Below, piece after piece: positions 49,877-58,657 of a stretch of DNA of 64,000 bases; positions within the stretch are counted from its first letter, which is position 1, and each line of letters starts with the position of its first letter. Position numbers and translations under genes: made by a program. The notes beneath the pieces were generated by a model that had not been told where the DNA came from, did not search any database, and saw only the letters and a list, made by a program, of their open reading frames with translations. The stretch is from JAEUIT01 sp044220875 (GTDB lineage: Bacteria; Planctomycetota; Phycisphaerae; Phycisphaerales; SM1A02): NCBI GenBank assembly GCA_044220875.1, contig JBGAQH010000001.1:682001-746000 (forward strand). The letters are read 5' to 3'.

Positions 49877-52815
49877 GCGCGAACCGGGAAAGCACCGAAC
49901 GGCCGACGACGAGCGCCCGAAAGGTCCATGCGATCGACGAGCTGCTCGAGCGCGCGACCTTTGCGGCGCGCGGGGCGAGCCTCGCCCGGCGGCTGGCCTT
50001 CGCCGCGACGGCGCTCGGCGGCGCGATGCTCGTCGGCGTGGTGGTTGACGCGTCGGCGGCGCTCTCGCCGGCGGCCCTCATCATCGCCGACCTCGCGCTC
50101 GTTGCGGCCGTCGTCGCGGGACTGGCGTGGATCGCCGTCCGCGTGCGCCGGCTTCGCGCCGACCCGCGCCATCTCGCCCGCGTCCTCGAGGCCCGGGCCG
50201 GCGTCGCGAACAACCAGCTCATCAATGCCCTCGAGTTCGAGCGGAACGGCCAGGGGGGCGCGGTGAGCGAAGAGTTAGTGCGACAGACGATCGACGCGGG
50301 CGAGCGCCTCGCGCCATCGCTCGTCGCCGGCGCCGTGGTCGATCGCGCCGCGGTGCGTCGGGCGCTCCTCTGGCTTCCGCTCACGCCGGCCATCGCGCTT
50401 CTCCTGCATCTGGCGGTGCCGGGTCTCTTCCGCATGACCCTCGCCCGCTTCGCGGATCCGCTCGGCTTCCACCCGCCCTTCACGACGCTCGCCTTCGACG
50501 TCGCCATCGAGCCCGGCGTCGTGAAGCACGGACGCCCCGCCCTCATCGAGGTCGGCGTGACCGGCCCCGTCCGCGCCGGCGCCGCCGAGGTGGTCTTCGT
50601 CGACGAGAGCGACCCGTCGCGCGAGCTCGATGCCGTGGCCCTCGTCGCCGAGCCCGACGACGAGGGCGGCGCCGAGCGGTTCGCGCTTCGCATCGATCGG
50701 GCCACCGAATCGCGGAGCTTCGTGGTCCGCACGCCGCGCGGCCGGAGCGAGCTGCATCGGCTCGACGTCGTTCCCGTGCCGAGCTTCGAGCGTGCGACCG
50801 TGACCGTGCGGCCGCCGGACTACACGCGCTGGCCGGCGGTCGACCGGGCCTTCGGCGGCGGCGACGTCAGCGCCCTGCGCGACGCCGTCGTCGCCTTCCG
50901 CGCCACCGCGACGCTGCCGCTCCGCGAGGGGCGCCTCACGCTCACCGCGCCGGACGGCAGCGCGACGAGCGTCGCGTTAGCTCCCTCGCCCGCCGACGCG
51001 ACGACCGTCGAGGGCTCGCTCGTCGCGGAGCGCGGCGGCGCCGTCGAGCTGACCCTGGTCGGCGCCGACGGCACCCCGTCGGACGAGCGGCGGACGGGCA
51101 CGCTCCTCGTGAGCGAGGACGCTGCGCCGACGATCCGCGTCATCGAGCCCGAGGAGCACGTCTACGTCGTTGAGGGCTGGTCGGTCGACGTCGTCTTCGA
51201 GGCCGAGGACGACATCGGCGTCGAGCGCATCGAATGCGTGCGCGGCGTCAACGGATTCCCCCCGTCGACGGTCGCGCTTGAGCCCTCGGGCGGTGACCGC
51301 TCGCGCACCATCGCCCGCGCCCACTTCGACACGAAGGAACTCGGCGCGCGGCCCGGCGATCTCCTGCAGTGCTTCGCCGTCGCGTGGGACGGTCATCCGG
51401 CGCCGCCGCACTCGGCGCGGTCGTCGGCGGTGGTGATCGAGGTCCTCTCGCAGGAGGAGTACGCCGAGCTGACCCGCGCCGAGGAGCGCGTCGACGAGGT
51501 GGCGAAGGAAGCGGCGGCGATGGAGGAGAAGCTTCAGGCGCTGGCCGAGAAGCGCGAGGCGCTCGTCCGCGACGTGGAGCGCATCGAGGGCGCCGAGCGA
51601 TCGGGGCAACAGCAGGAGGCGGAGCGGCAGTCGCTCGCCGAGCGGCTCGATCGATACGCAAAGGAGAGCGAGTCGCTCGCCCGGCGCATGGAAGACCGGG
51701 CGAAGCAGCAGCCGCTCTACGACGCGGAGCAGCCCTGGCAGGAGTCGCTGAAGAAGCAGGCCGAGGGGCTCAGGGAACAGAACGAGCGGGCCAAGGAACT
51801 TGCGGGCACGAGTCGCGAATCGGGCGACGAGGGGAAGGGCGATCGCGGTCAGCGCCGCGCGACGGCGGGGCAGAAGTTCCGCGAGGAGCGCGACCCCTTC
51901 GGCGAGCAGGCCGCGGCGGAGTCGGCGCAGATGGCCCAGGACCTTCAGAAGCTCGCCTCGGCGGAACGGCTGCTCGACAAGGTCGAGGCGGTGCGGCAGG
52001 CGATCCTCGACCAGCGGGCGGTGGCCGACCAGCTCGCCGAGTTCCGGCAGCGACCGCAGCCGACGCCGCAGGAATCGCTGCGGATGCAGGACCTCGCCGA
52101 CGAGCAGGAGCGGCTCGCCGAACGGCTCGAACAGGCGAAGGGCGATCTCGACCGGACCGCGGACGAGACGAAGGAGATCCTGCCCAAGATGTCGGGACAG
52201 GCGAAGGAGATCGCCGCGAAGGTCGACGAGAGCAAGGCCGCGGACGACCAGGCCCGCGCCGCCGCCGCGTGCCGCAACGGACAGGGACGCGATGGCCACG
52301 AGTCGGCGGAGAACGCGGCGCGGAAACTCGAGGGCCTGCTCAGCGAATGCAACGGCGATCCGCAGCAGCAGTCGATGGCCGAGGATCTCGACGGCTGCCT
52401 CAAGATGCCCAAGCCCGGACTTCGTCAGGCGCTTCAGCAGATGACCAAGGCCCGCCTCGGGGCAATGTCGTCGATGGGCAAGCGCGGCAAGCAGGGGGGC
52501 GGCACCTCGGGCATGAGCGCGAGCGCGTCGATCGTCGGGCCGCATCGCCCGCAGGGGAAGTCCGACCGCGAGAGCAAGAAGATCGGCAACGACGCCGAGT
52601 CCAAGGTCGCGGCGGACGGGTCGCTGTCGGACCTTCGCTCCGGTGGGGCCGAGGACATCAGCGCCAGCGCGTCGCGCGGCGCGGCGGGCGCCGGCAGCCT
52701 CTTCGGCGTGCCGAGCGCGTATCGCGAGGACGCGGCCGCATACTTCCGGCGCATCGCCGAGGACGCGAAGCGCCCGTCGAAGCCCGCGGCGCCGAAGGAA
52801 GGAACACAGCCATGA
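49873..52815 (+). CDS. DUF4175-like membrane protein with long coiled coil
   Basis: A 980-residue protein starting at a GTG that overlaps the previous stop. Two helices near 40-62 and 67-90 and one near 160-182 precede an extracytoplasmic region with several Ig-like beta units (about 195-525). From about 530 to 800 the sequence is a charged helical coiled coil rich in Glu, Arg, Lys and Gln. The last 180 residues are Ser/Gly-rich with G-K-R-G-K-Q-G-G-G. Layout and context match the DUF4175-type partner of MoxR/BatA clusters. It overlaps the next gene by 4 bp. The function is unknown; a stalk or scaffold spanning the periplasm is plausible. Confidence 0.85.
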   Translation: MSANRESTERPTTSARKVHAIDELLERATFAARGASLARRLAFAATALGGAMLVGVVVDASAALSPAALIIADLALVAAVVAGLAWIAVRVRRLRADPRHLARVLEARAGVANNQLINALEFERNGQGGAVSEELVRQTIDAGERLAPSLVAGAVVDRAAVRRALLWLPLTPAIALLLHLAVPGLFRMTLARFADPLGFHPPFTTLAFDVAIEPGVVKHGRPALIEVGVTGPVRAGAAEVVFVDESDPSRELDAVALVAEPDDEGGAERFALRIDRATESRSFVVRTPRGRSELHRLDVVPVPSFERATVTVRPPDYTRWPAVDRAFGGGDVSALRDAVVAFRATATLPLREGRLTLTAPDGSATSVALAPSPADATTVEGSLVAERGGAVELTLVGADGTPSDERRTGTLLVSEDAAPTIRVIEPEEHVYVVEGWSVDVVFEAEDDIGVERIECVRGVNGFPPSTVALEPSGGDRSRTIARAHFDTKELGARPGDLLQCFAVAWDGHPAPPHSARSSAVVIEVLSQEEYAELTRAEERVDEVAKEAAAMEEKLQALAEKREALVRDVERIEGAERSGQQQEAERQSLAERLDRYAKESESLARRMEDRAKQQPLYDAEQPWQESLKKQAEGLREQNERAKELAGTSRESGDEGKGDRGQRRATAGQKFREERDPFGEQAAAESAQMAQDLQKLASAERLLDKVEAVRQAILDQRAVADQLAEFRQRPQPTPQESLRMQDLADEQERLAERLEQAKGDLDRTADETKEILPKMSGQAKEIAAKVDESKAADDQARAAAACRNGQGRDGHESAENAARKLEGLLSECNGDPQQQSMAEDLDGCLKMPKPGLRQALQQMTKARLGAMSSMGKRGKQGGGTSGMSASASIVGPHRPQGKSDRESKKIGNDAESKVAADGSLSDLRSGGAEDISASASRGAAGAGSLFGVPSAYREDAAAYFRRIAEDAKRPSKPAAPKEGTQP

Positions 52816-53519
52816 GACGCATGGGAGAAGCGCGACGCCCGTCGGCGTTGGCATCGTGGGCGCTGGTCGGCGTCGCGGCGCTGGCCGGATTCGCCGTGGC
52901 CCACGCCGCCGACGATTCGCTTGCCGTGGACTGCGCGAACCTGACCTACGCCGGCGGGAAGACCTCGCGCTGCGTCGCTCCGGGCTTCCTCAAGGAATTC
53001 TCGGTGAAGACCGACGTCGCGACGACCGGCAAGTTCGCCGCGGTGAAGCTCGAGGACGCCGCGATCTTCGAGCATCCCTTCTGCGTGATGTCCGGCGAGG
53101 GATCGTTCACGCTGAGCGATGCCGAGCGCACGCAGCTTCGCGAGTATCTCACCCGCGGCGGGTTTCTCCTCGCCAGCGCCGGCTGCTCGAGCCAGCCCTG
53201 GTCGACGAGCTTCCGGCAGGAGATCGCCGCGGCGTTCCAGGGCACGGAGTTCGCCTCGGCCACGCTCGCCGAGGTCCCGATGAGCCACCCGATGTTCAAG
53301 ACCGTCTACGACGTCACGCGGCTCGACTCGAAGCGCCACAACCACACGCCGAAGCTCGAGGGACTCTCGATCGACGGTCGTCTCGTCGTCGTCTTCAGCT
53401 CCGACGGACTCAACGACACCGCCGCGGCGGGAGGCAACTGCTGCTGCTGCGGCGGCGACGAGATCGTCAACGCCCGCCAGGTGAACGTGAACATCCTTGC
53501 CTATGCCCTCACGCACTGA
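52812..53519 (+). CDS. DUF4159-like secreted protein
   Basis: A 235-residue protein with an N-terminal signal peptide (cleavage near A-H-A-A-D). The core has V-D-C-A-N-L-T-Y-A-G-G-K and E-Y-L-T-R-G-G-F-L-L-A-S-A-G-C, the ThuA/glutaminase-like Rossmann pattern seen in DUF4159 proteins. S-H-P-M-F and V-V-F-S-S-D-G-L-N-D-T follow. Near the C-terminus is a run of four cysteines (N-C-C-C-C-G-G-D-E). At least eight cysteines in all are unusual for a protein of this size. It is the sixth gene of the MoxR operon, with a 4-bp overlap upstream and an overlap with the thioredoxin gene downstream. Confidence 0.85.
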   Translation: MRRMGEARRPSALASWALVGVAALAGFAVAHAADDSLAVDCANLTYAGGKTSRCVAPGFLKEFSVKTDVATTGKFAAVKLEDAAIFEHPFCVMSGEGSFTLSDAERTQLREYLTRGGFLLASAGCSSQPWSTSFRQEIAAAFQGTEFASATLAEVPMSHPMFKTVYDVTRLDSKRHNHTPKLEGLSIDGRLVVVFSSDGLNDTAAAGGNCCCCGGDEIVNARQVNVNILAYALTH

Positions 53520-54360
53520 CATCGCCGCCTGCTTCGTGACCGGTTGCCTCGCCCTCGCGGTTGGCGCGGCGGGCGCCGCGCCGCCCGGCGCGGGCGCGGC
53601 GCCGCCGAAGCAGGCGATCCCGTCGCGCATCGACTTCACCAATTCGCTCGACCTGGCCAAGGCGCTCGTCGTTGACGCGCCGAAGCCGATCGTCGTGCAG
53701 TTCGGCGCCACCTGGTGCGGCTGGTGCCGCAAGCTCGAGACGGAAACCTTCCGCGACCCGACCGTGCTGGCGATGGCCCCGAAGTTCGTGTGGGTGCACG
53801 TGGACGTCGATGAGCAGCCGGCGATCGCGTCGGCGTTCGGCGCTCGGGCGCTGCCGTACGCGGCGATCATCGATGCGGATGGCCGGGTGCTCGCCGAGTC
53901 GCGGGGCTTCACGGACGGCAAGGGATATTCCGCGTTTCTCGCCCGCGGCGAGGCGGCGTTCGTGCCCGTCCGCAGCGGGCCGATCGAGGCGGCCGCCGTG
54001 CCCGATCGCGTCCGCGGCCTCGTCGAGACGATGGCGCCGGCGACCTCGACGGGACGGACGCAATGCGTCGACGCGCTGCGCCGGCTCGGCGCCGCGTCGC
54101 TTCCGGCGCTCGTCGCGATGCTGGCCGACGAGCGGCTCGCGGTGCGGGCCGCGGCGGGCTTCGCGCTCGTCGAATTGAGCGACAGCGACATCGGCTTCGA
54201 TCCGCTGGCGCCGGCGCCGGAGCGAGCCGAGCGAGTGCGCCGCTGGCAGGCGTGGCTCGCCACCGACGCAGCGAAGGCGCTTCGCCCCGCCCCGCAGCCG
54301 GCGCCGCCGCCCGTGCGCGTTCCCGCTCCGGCGCCCGCAGGTCGCGGATCAGCCGCCTGA
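53503..54360 (+). CDS. Secreted thioredoxin-like protein with a HEAT-like C-terminus
   Basis: A 285-residue protein with a signal peptide (hydrophobic about 8-26). The thioredoxin fold (about 42-145) carries the redox motif W71-C72-G-W-C75, as in DUF255/thioredoxin_7-type proteins, and the cis-Pro in A-L-P-Y-A-A-I. A short HEAT-like helix pair follows (about 180-225) and then a Pro/Ala-rich tail. The ATG at 53503 lies inside the DUF4159 gene, 17 bp before its stop, so translation is coupled. An in-frame TTG two codons earlier is less likely. It may keep the cysteines of the neighbouring protein reduced or correctly paired; this is inference from context. Confidence 0.87.
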   Translation: MPSRTDIAACFVTGCLALAVGAAGAAPPGAGAAPPKQAIPSRIDFTNSLDLAKALVVDAPKPIVVQFGATWCGWCRKLETETFRDPTVLAMAPKFVWVHVDVDEQPAIASAFGARALPYAAIIDADGRVLAESRGFTDGKGYSAFLARGEAAFVPVRSGPIEAAAVPDRVRGLVETMAPATSTGRTQCVDALRRLGAASLPALVAMLADERLAVRAAAGFALVELSDSDIGFDPLAPAPERAERVRRWQAWLATDAAKALRPAPQPAPPPVRVPAPAPAGRGSAA

Positions 54361-54507
54361 GCGAGGTCGGTCCGACCCATATCTCGGAGTGGCGTTCGTT
54401 TGGTCGCGTCCGCAGCGGCGCGGGCTATCGAATGGGTTGAACAAAGCGCGGCGTCCCCCGATACTGCTCGGTCCGCACGATTGCACACCGAGAGCGAAGG
54501 ATCCGCC

Positions 54508-56463
54508 ATGAGTTTCGAAGCCGCCATTCACGCCAAGACCATCCAGCTTGACCAGCTTGTCCTCGACATGTGCGCGGAGGCGGGCAGCGGCCACCCGACC
54601 TCGGCGCTCTCGATCGGGCATCTCGTCACGGTGCTGCTCTACCACACCATGCGCTGGACGCCCGGCGACCCGCGCTGCCCGACCGCCGACCGGCTCGTCC
54701 TCTCCGAGGGACACGCGGTGCCGATCGTGTACGCGGCGGCCGCCGACCTCGGTGTCCTCATCGGGCGCGAGGGGGCGACCCGGTCGATGTCCCTCGCCGA
54801 CCTGAAGGGCCTCCGGCGGGCGGATTCGGAGATCGACGGCCATCCGAATCCGATGGAGGGCTTCCCCTTCTTCGACGCCGCGACCGGCTCGCTCGGTCAG
54901 GGGCTTTCGGTGGCGGCGGGCCTGGGACTGGCGGCAAGGCGCGACGACGTCGACCGGCGGATCTGGTGCATCATCGGCGACGGCGAGAGCCGCGAGGGCC
55001 AGGTCTGGGAGGCAATCGATTTCCTCGTCGACCATCGCATCGGCAACGTCACCGCGATATTCAATTGCAATCAATATGGTCAGGCGGACAAGGTCTCGGC
55101 GCAGCAGTCCGCCGAGACGCTCGCCAGGAAGCTCGAGGCGGCGAACGTCCAGGTCCTCTCGATCGACGGCCATGACCCGCGGGCCATCCGCGAGGCCTTC
55201 GAGAAGTGCGCGAAGTCCGACCGGGTCTCGGCGATCGTGGCGAGGACGGTGAAGGGCTGGGGCGCGCCGAGCATCCAGGGAGGCGGCTGGCACGGCAAGC
55301 CGGCGACCGGCGAGAGGCTCAAGCAGGCCAAGGACGAGCTCGCCAACCAGCGCATCGGACTGGTCTCGTCGCTTGCCGGACCCGACTCGCTCAAGCCGAC
55401 GCCGCCGGCGGCGCCGCGGGCTCGGGCCGCGATCGCCAAGGAGGCGCCCTCGTTCACGCAGGCGATGCGGACCCATGACTTCGCGACGACGCTCGCGACC
55501 GGCAAGTTCGCGACGAGAAAGGCCTATGGCATGGCGCTGCGGGCCCTCGGACAGGCCAATCCCGAGGTGTGGGCGCTCGACGCCGACGTCAAGAACTCGA
55601 CCTTTGCCGAGTGGTTTGCCAACGACCGCGCGACCGCGCCGCGCTTCGCCGAGTGTCGCATCGCCGAGCAGAACATGGTCTCGGTCGCGGTCGGACTTTC
55701 CGCGGCAGGCAAGATCCCCTTCGTCTCGACCTTCGCAAAGTTCCTCACCCGCGGCTACGACCAGGTCGAGATGGCGATGAACTCCGGCGCCAACCTGAAG
55801 CTCGTCGGATCGCACGCGGGCGTCTCGCTCGCCTCTGACGGCCCGAGCCAGATGGCCCTCCCCGACGTCGCGTGGTTCCGCTCGCTCAGCACGATGCGCG
55901 ACCACCGCGGCAATCCCGGCTGCTACATCCTCCAGCCCTCCGACGCCTACGCAGCGTACGCGCTGACCCTGGTCATGGCCGAGTATCAGGGCATGTGCTA
56001 CATGCGCACCTTCCGGCCCGAGGTCGAGTTCCTCTATAACGATTCGACCGTCTTCAACCTCGGGAAGTTCGAGGTGCTCAACGAGGGACGCGATCTCCTC
56101 ATCGTGAGCGCCGGGTACATGGTCCACGAGTGCAACAAGGCCATCGCCCTCCTCGACAGGCAGGGGATCGACGCGACCCTCGTCGACCTCTATTCGATTC
56201 CCTTCGACAGCGACGCGCTCCTCGACCTGGCCAACCAGAACGGCGGCAACATCCTCGTGGTCGAGGACAACTACGGCGGCGCGATGGGCAGCGCCGTCGC
56301 GGACGCGTGCACCGAGTCGGGCGACGCGTTCACGCTCCACCAGATGTTCGTGCAGAGCATCCCGAAGTCGGCCCGCACCGAGGACGAGGTCCTGCGGATG
56401 TGCGGCCTGCACGCCACGCAGATCGCGGCGCGGGCGGCGAAGATCGTCGGCGTCGGAGTCTGA
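54508..56463 (+). CDS. tkt: Transketolase
   Basis: A 651-residue thiamine-diphosphate enzyme of the pentose phosphate/Calvin pathways. AAGGA lies 6 nt before the ATG. The ThDP site is I-G-D-G-E-S-R-E-G-Q-V-W-E-A, with H-P-T-S-A-L and S-L-G-Q-G-L-S upstream. The pyrimidine domain has A-E-Q-N-M-V and G-S-H-A-G-V-S. The D-G-P-S-Q-M motif resembles the animal-type/archaeal transketolase branch rather than the E. coli type. A linker (about 285-330) separates the two catalytic domains. It stands alone, separated from the next convergent gene by an inverted repeat region. Confidence 0.95.
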   Translation: MSFEAAIHAKTIQLDQLVLDMCAEAGSGHPTSALSIGHLVTVLLYHTMRWTPGDPRCPTADRLVLSEGHAVPIVYAAAADLGVLIGREGATRSMSLADLKGLRRADSEIDGHPNPMEGFPFFDAATGSLGQGLSVAAGLGLAARRDDVDRRIWCIIGDGESREGQVWEAIDFLVDHRIGNVTAIFNCNQYGQADKVSAQQSAETLARKLEAANVQVLSIDGHDPRAIREAFEKCAKSDRVSAIVARTVKGWGAPSIQGGGWHGKPATGERLKQAKDELANQRIGLVSSLAGPDSLKPTPPAAPRARAAIAKEAPSFTQAMRTHDFATTLATGKFATRKAYGMALRALGQANPEVWALDADVKNSTFAEWFANDRATAPRFAECRIAEQNMVSVAVGLSAAGKIPFVSTFAKFLTRGYDQVEMAMNSGANLKLVGSHAGVSLASDGPSQMALPDVAWFRSLSTMRDHRGNPGCYILQPSDAYAAYALTLVMAEYQGMCYMRTFRPEVEFLYNDSTVFNLGKFEVLNEGRDLLIVSAGYMVHECNKAIALLDRQGIDATLVDLYSIPFDSDALLDLANQNGGNILVVEDNYGGAMGSAVADACTESGDAFTLHQMFVQSIPKSARTEDEVLRMCGLHATQIAARAAKIVGVGV

Positions 56464-56498
56464 GGCGGCTGTGCGCGGTGCGCTCCTCACGTGGTTCA

Positions 56499-56539
56499 TT
56501 CACCACAGAGGACACAGAGATCACAGAGGGGGCACAGAG
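56499..56539. repeat. Left arm of the CACAGAGG inverted repeat
   Basis: A 41-bp arm beginning TTCACCACAGAGGACACAGA and built from CACAGAG units. It matches the reverse complement of the right arm at 40 of 41 bases. Repeats of this type are widespread between genes in Planctomycetota, Verrucomicrobiota and other phyla. Confidence 0.92.
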
Positions 56540-56704
56540 GCAGGAGAAGAGGCGACTTCCACCTCCCGTGCTCGATCCCGAGTTCCGGCATTCCGCGCCG
56601 GGATAATTCCCTGTGCGACGGAGGAGGGCTTCGAAGCGAAACTGGTCGTCATTCACGCGCGACAGCCGCCTCGACCTGCCTTTTCCGATCCCCGTCTGAT
56701 TCCG

Positions 56705-56745
56705 CTCTGTGCCCCCTCTGTGACCTCTGTGTCCTCTGTGGTGAA
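56705..56745. repeat. Right arm of the CACAGAGG inverted repeat
   Basis: The reverse complement of the left arm with a single A/G difference at its 22nd base. The arms are separated by 165 bp. Confidence 0.92.
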
Positions 56746-56799
56746 TCTGGCCGACGTGTTCAGAACGCCGCAGCTCGCGGCAGCTCGCCGCAGCTCGGC

Positions 56800-58533
56800 T
56801 CAGTCGTGCAGGCCCGCGCCGCGGAGGTACTCGACCATCTCCTTGTTCCAGCGCATCGTCGTGAGCGGCACGAGCGTCTCGTGCGTTGCACGCGGGACGA
56901 GCTCGATGTAGCCGGGGCCGGCGGGGGGGGCGATGCCCGCGGCGACGTCCTTGGCGCGCAGCGCCTCGACCTTCGCGCGGAGCTTCGCCACGGCGAGGTT
57001 CAGGTAATAGGAATCGCGTTCCCCGCAGAGCAGACGCACGCGGCCGGCGAGGATCGGGCCGTACTTCTTCCAGTCGCCCGTGACGAGACGGGCGATGTCG
57101 AAGCGTGACCACTCGCGCTCGACGACACCCCGGTCGATCGCGCCCGTCTCCGGATCGAAGGCCCAGTGCGGCCCGCGTCGGGAGTCGGCGTTGCCGAACA
57201 TCGCCGCCCACGCCCCCCACTGCTCGCCCGAGTCGCCGAAGGGGCCGAGCACGTGCTCGACGCCGACCTCCTCGCGCACGGTCATCATCACCCGATCCTC
57301 CTCCGGGCCGATCGGCTGGCGGAAGCTCGCCTGCTCGCGGCCGTCGTGGTCGGTGAACATGTTCTCGTCGGCGTAGAGGTCGCTCTTCTGGAACGCGCTG
57401 AAGTCGACCGGATCGGGGGCGCTCGAGAAGCAGGCGCCGAAGACGTCGGGGTACTGCAACTGAAGCCAGAGGCTCGACCAGCCGCCGCTCGAATGCCCGG
57501 TCACGATGCGGGCCTCGGGCTTGGCGACGAGACGGTAGCGCTGCTCGAGCTCGGGGATGAGCTCGCGCACGAGGGCGTCGCCGCGCGGCCCGAGCGCGGG
57601 GGCGTTGGCGAAGCCGTGATGGCCGAAGGGGCCGTTGGGATCGAGAATGACGTACACCGCCTGCGGTGCGAGGGCCTCGGTGCCCTCGGCGCCCATCATC
57701 GACGCGTAGTGCTCGGCCATCCGATGGTCGCCGCCGAAGCCGGGAATCACGTAGATCGTCGGCCAGAAGCGGCGCTTCGCGGCGAGGTCGTTGTAGGCCT
57801 TGGGAAAGACCACGCCGGCCCGAAGCATGACATCGTGGCCTTGGGTGGCGCTGAGTCGGGCGCTGCGGATCTCGACCCACTTCAGGTTCGGCGCCTGACC
57901 GAGCGGCTCGTCGGCCACCTGGGCGGTGAGCTCAAGTCCGATCTCGTTGACCTCATCGCGGTGGAGCGTGACTTCCTTGGTCTGGCTGTAGAGGTTGCCC
58001 GGCCACTGATGCCCGCGACCCTCGGAGGCGAACGCGCTGTTGCGGCGGTAGACCGCCTGGACGCGGTAGTCGCCCTCAAGCTCGTCGATGCTCGCCGGCC
58101 ATGCGAGCGACGAGCCGTTGAAGCGCACCTCGTCGCCGACCTTCATGCCGTCGACCTCCATGGACGCCACCGGCTGCGGATTGGAGTAGAAGGGGGCGTC
58201 CATCGGATCGCCCCGCTGCGTGCGCCGTCCGACCTTGATGAAGAAGAGAAGCACGCGGCCGGGTTCGGCCTTGCCGCCGACCAGACCCGCGCCGGCCGTG
58301 TCCCCCAGCTTCACCGTGAAGGTGTCCTTCGCGGGGGGCCTGGGCAGATCGGGTGCGGGGGGCGTGGGGGTCGCTGTTTGTGGCGCCGTCGCAGGTGCGG
58401 GCGGGGGTGTCGTTGGGGCGACCTCCCGTGGTGCCGCCGGCCGTGACCCGCCCGTCGGGGGCTCCCGCATGCCGAGCAATGCAGTGGCGATCGAGAGAGC
58501 GACGGCGGATGCGAGCGGCAGCATGGGGTTCAT
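56800..58533 (-). CDS. Secreted esterase (alpha/beta hydrolase, esterase D/PF00756-like)
   Basis: A 577-residue protein. The start at 58533 gives a signal peptide (M-N-P-M-L-P-L-A-S-A-V-A-L); residues upstream in the open frame are not conserved-looking. A Pro/Thr/Ala-rich linker (about 30-70) precedes a beta-rich N-terminal domain and then the esterase fold. The nucleophile elbow is G-H-S-S-G-G-W; V-I-P-G-F-G-G-D-H is the oxyanion region; the catalytic His is probably in R-A-T-H-E-T. The protein should act in the periplasm or outside the cell; an ester or polymer substrate is likely but not identifiable. Divergent from the DUF4097-like lipoprotein. Confidence 0.88.
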   Translation of the reverse strand: MNPMLPLASAVALSIATALLGMREPPTGGSRPAAPREVAPTTPPPAPATAPQTATPTPPAPDLPRPPAKDTFTVKLGDTAGAGLVGGKAEPGRVLLFFIKVGRRTQRGDPMDAPFYSNPQPVASMEVDGMKVGDEVRFNGSSLAWPASIDELEGDYRVQAVYRRNSAFASEGRGHQWPGNLYSQTKEVTLHRDEVNEIGLELTAQVADEPLGQAPNLKWVEIRSARLSATQGHDVMLRAGVVFPKAYNDLAAKRRFWPTIYVIPGFGGDHRMAEHYASMMGAEGTEALAPQAVYVILDPNGPFGHHGFANAPALGPRGDALVRELIPELEQRYRLVAKPEARIVTGHSSGGWSSLWLQLQYPDVFGACFSSAPDPVDFSAFQKSDLYADENMFTDHDGREQASFRQPIGPEEDRVMMTVREEVGVEHVLGPFGDSGEQWGAWAAMFGNADSRRGPHWAFDPETGAIDRGVVEREWSRFDIARLVTGDWKKYGPILAGRVRLLCGERDSYYLNLAVAKLRAKVEALRAKDVAAGIAPPAGPGYIELVPRATHETLVPLTTMRWNKEMVEYLRGAGLHD

Positions 58534-58657
58534 CGTACGGACGCACGAGTCGCGGGAATCGTGCAGCGAAACCTTGGCGGCGGCCGAGGTTGTTGCGGGG
58601 AGTCGGTCCGATGAACCGATACAGTCGATTCCCCTCCCCGTTCCGGTGCACTTCGCC

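Larger units (their letters stand above)
56464..56799. other. Intergenic region between convergent genes, with a 41-bp inverted repeat pair
   Basis: No gene is seen. Two long inverted arms (see separate entries) enclose 165 bp of non-repetitive DNA. Translated frames through the arms give the T-T-E-D-T-E type junk peptide often seen in such repeats. The region sits between the stops of transketolase and the esterase. Confidence 0.8.

Noticed and set aside
53497..53502. TTG start for the thioredoxin-HEAT protein
   Set aside because: An ATG lies two codons downstream and there is no ribosome site favouring TTG.
56330..57880. ORFs reading through the CACAGAGG repeats
   Set aside because: They yield the repetitive H-R-G-H-R-G or T-T-E-D-T-E peptides typical of mistranslated repeat DNA.
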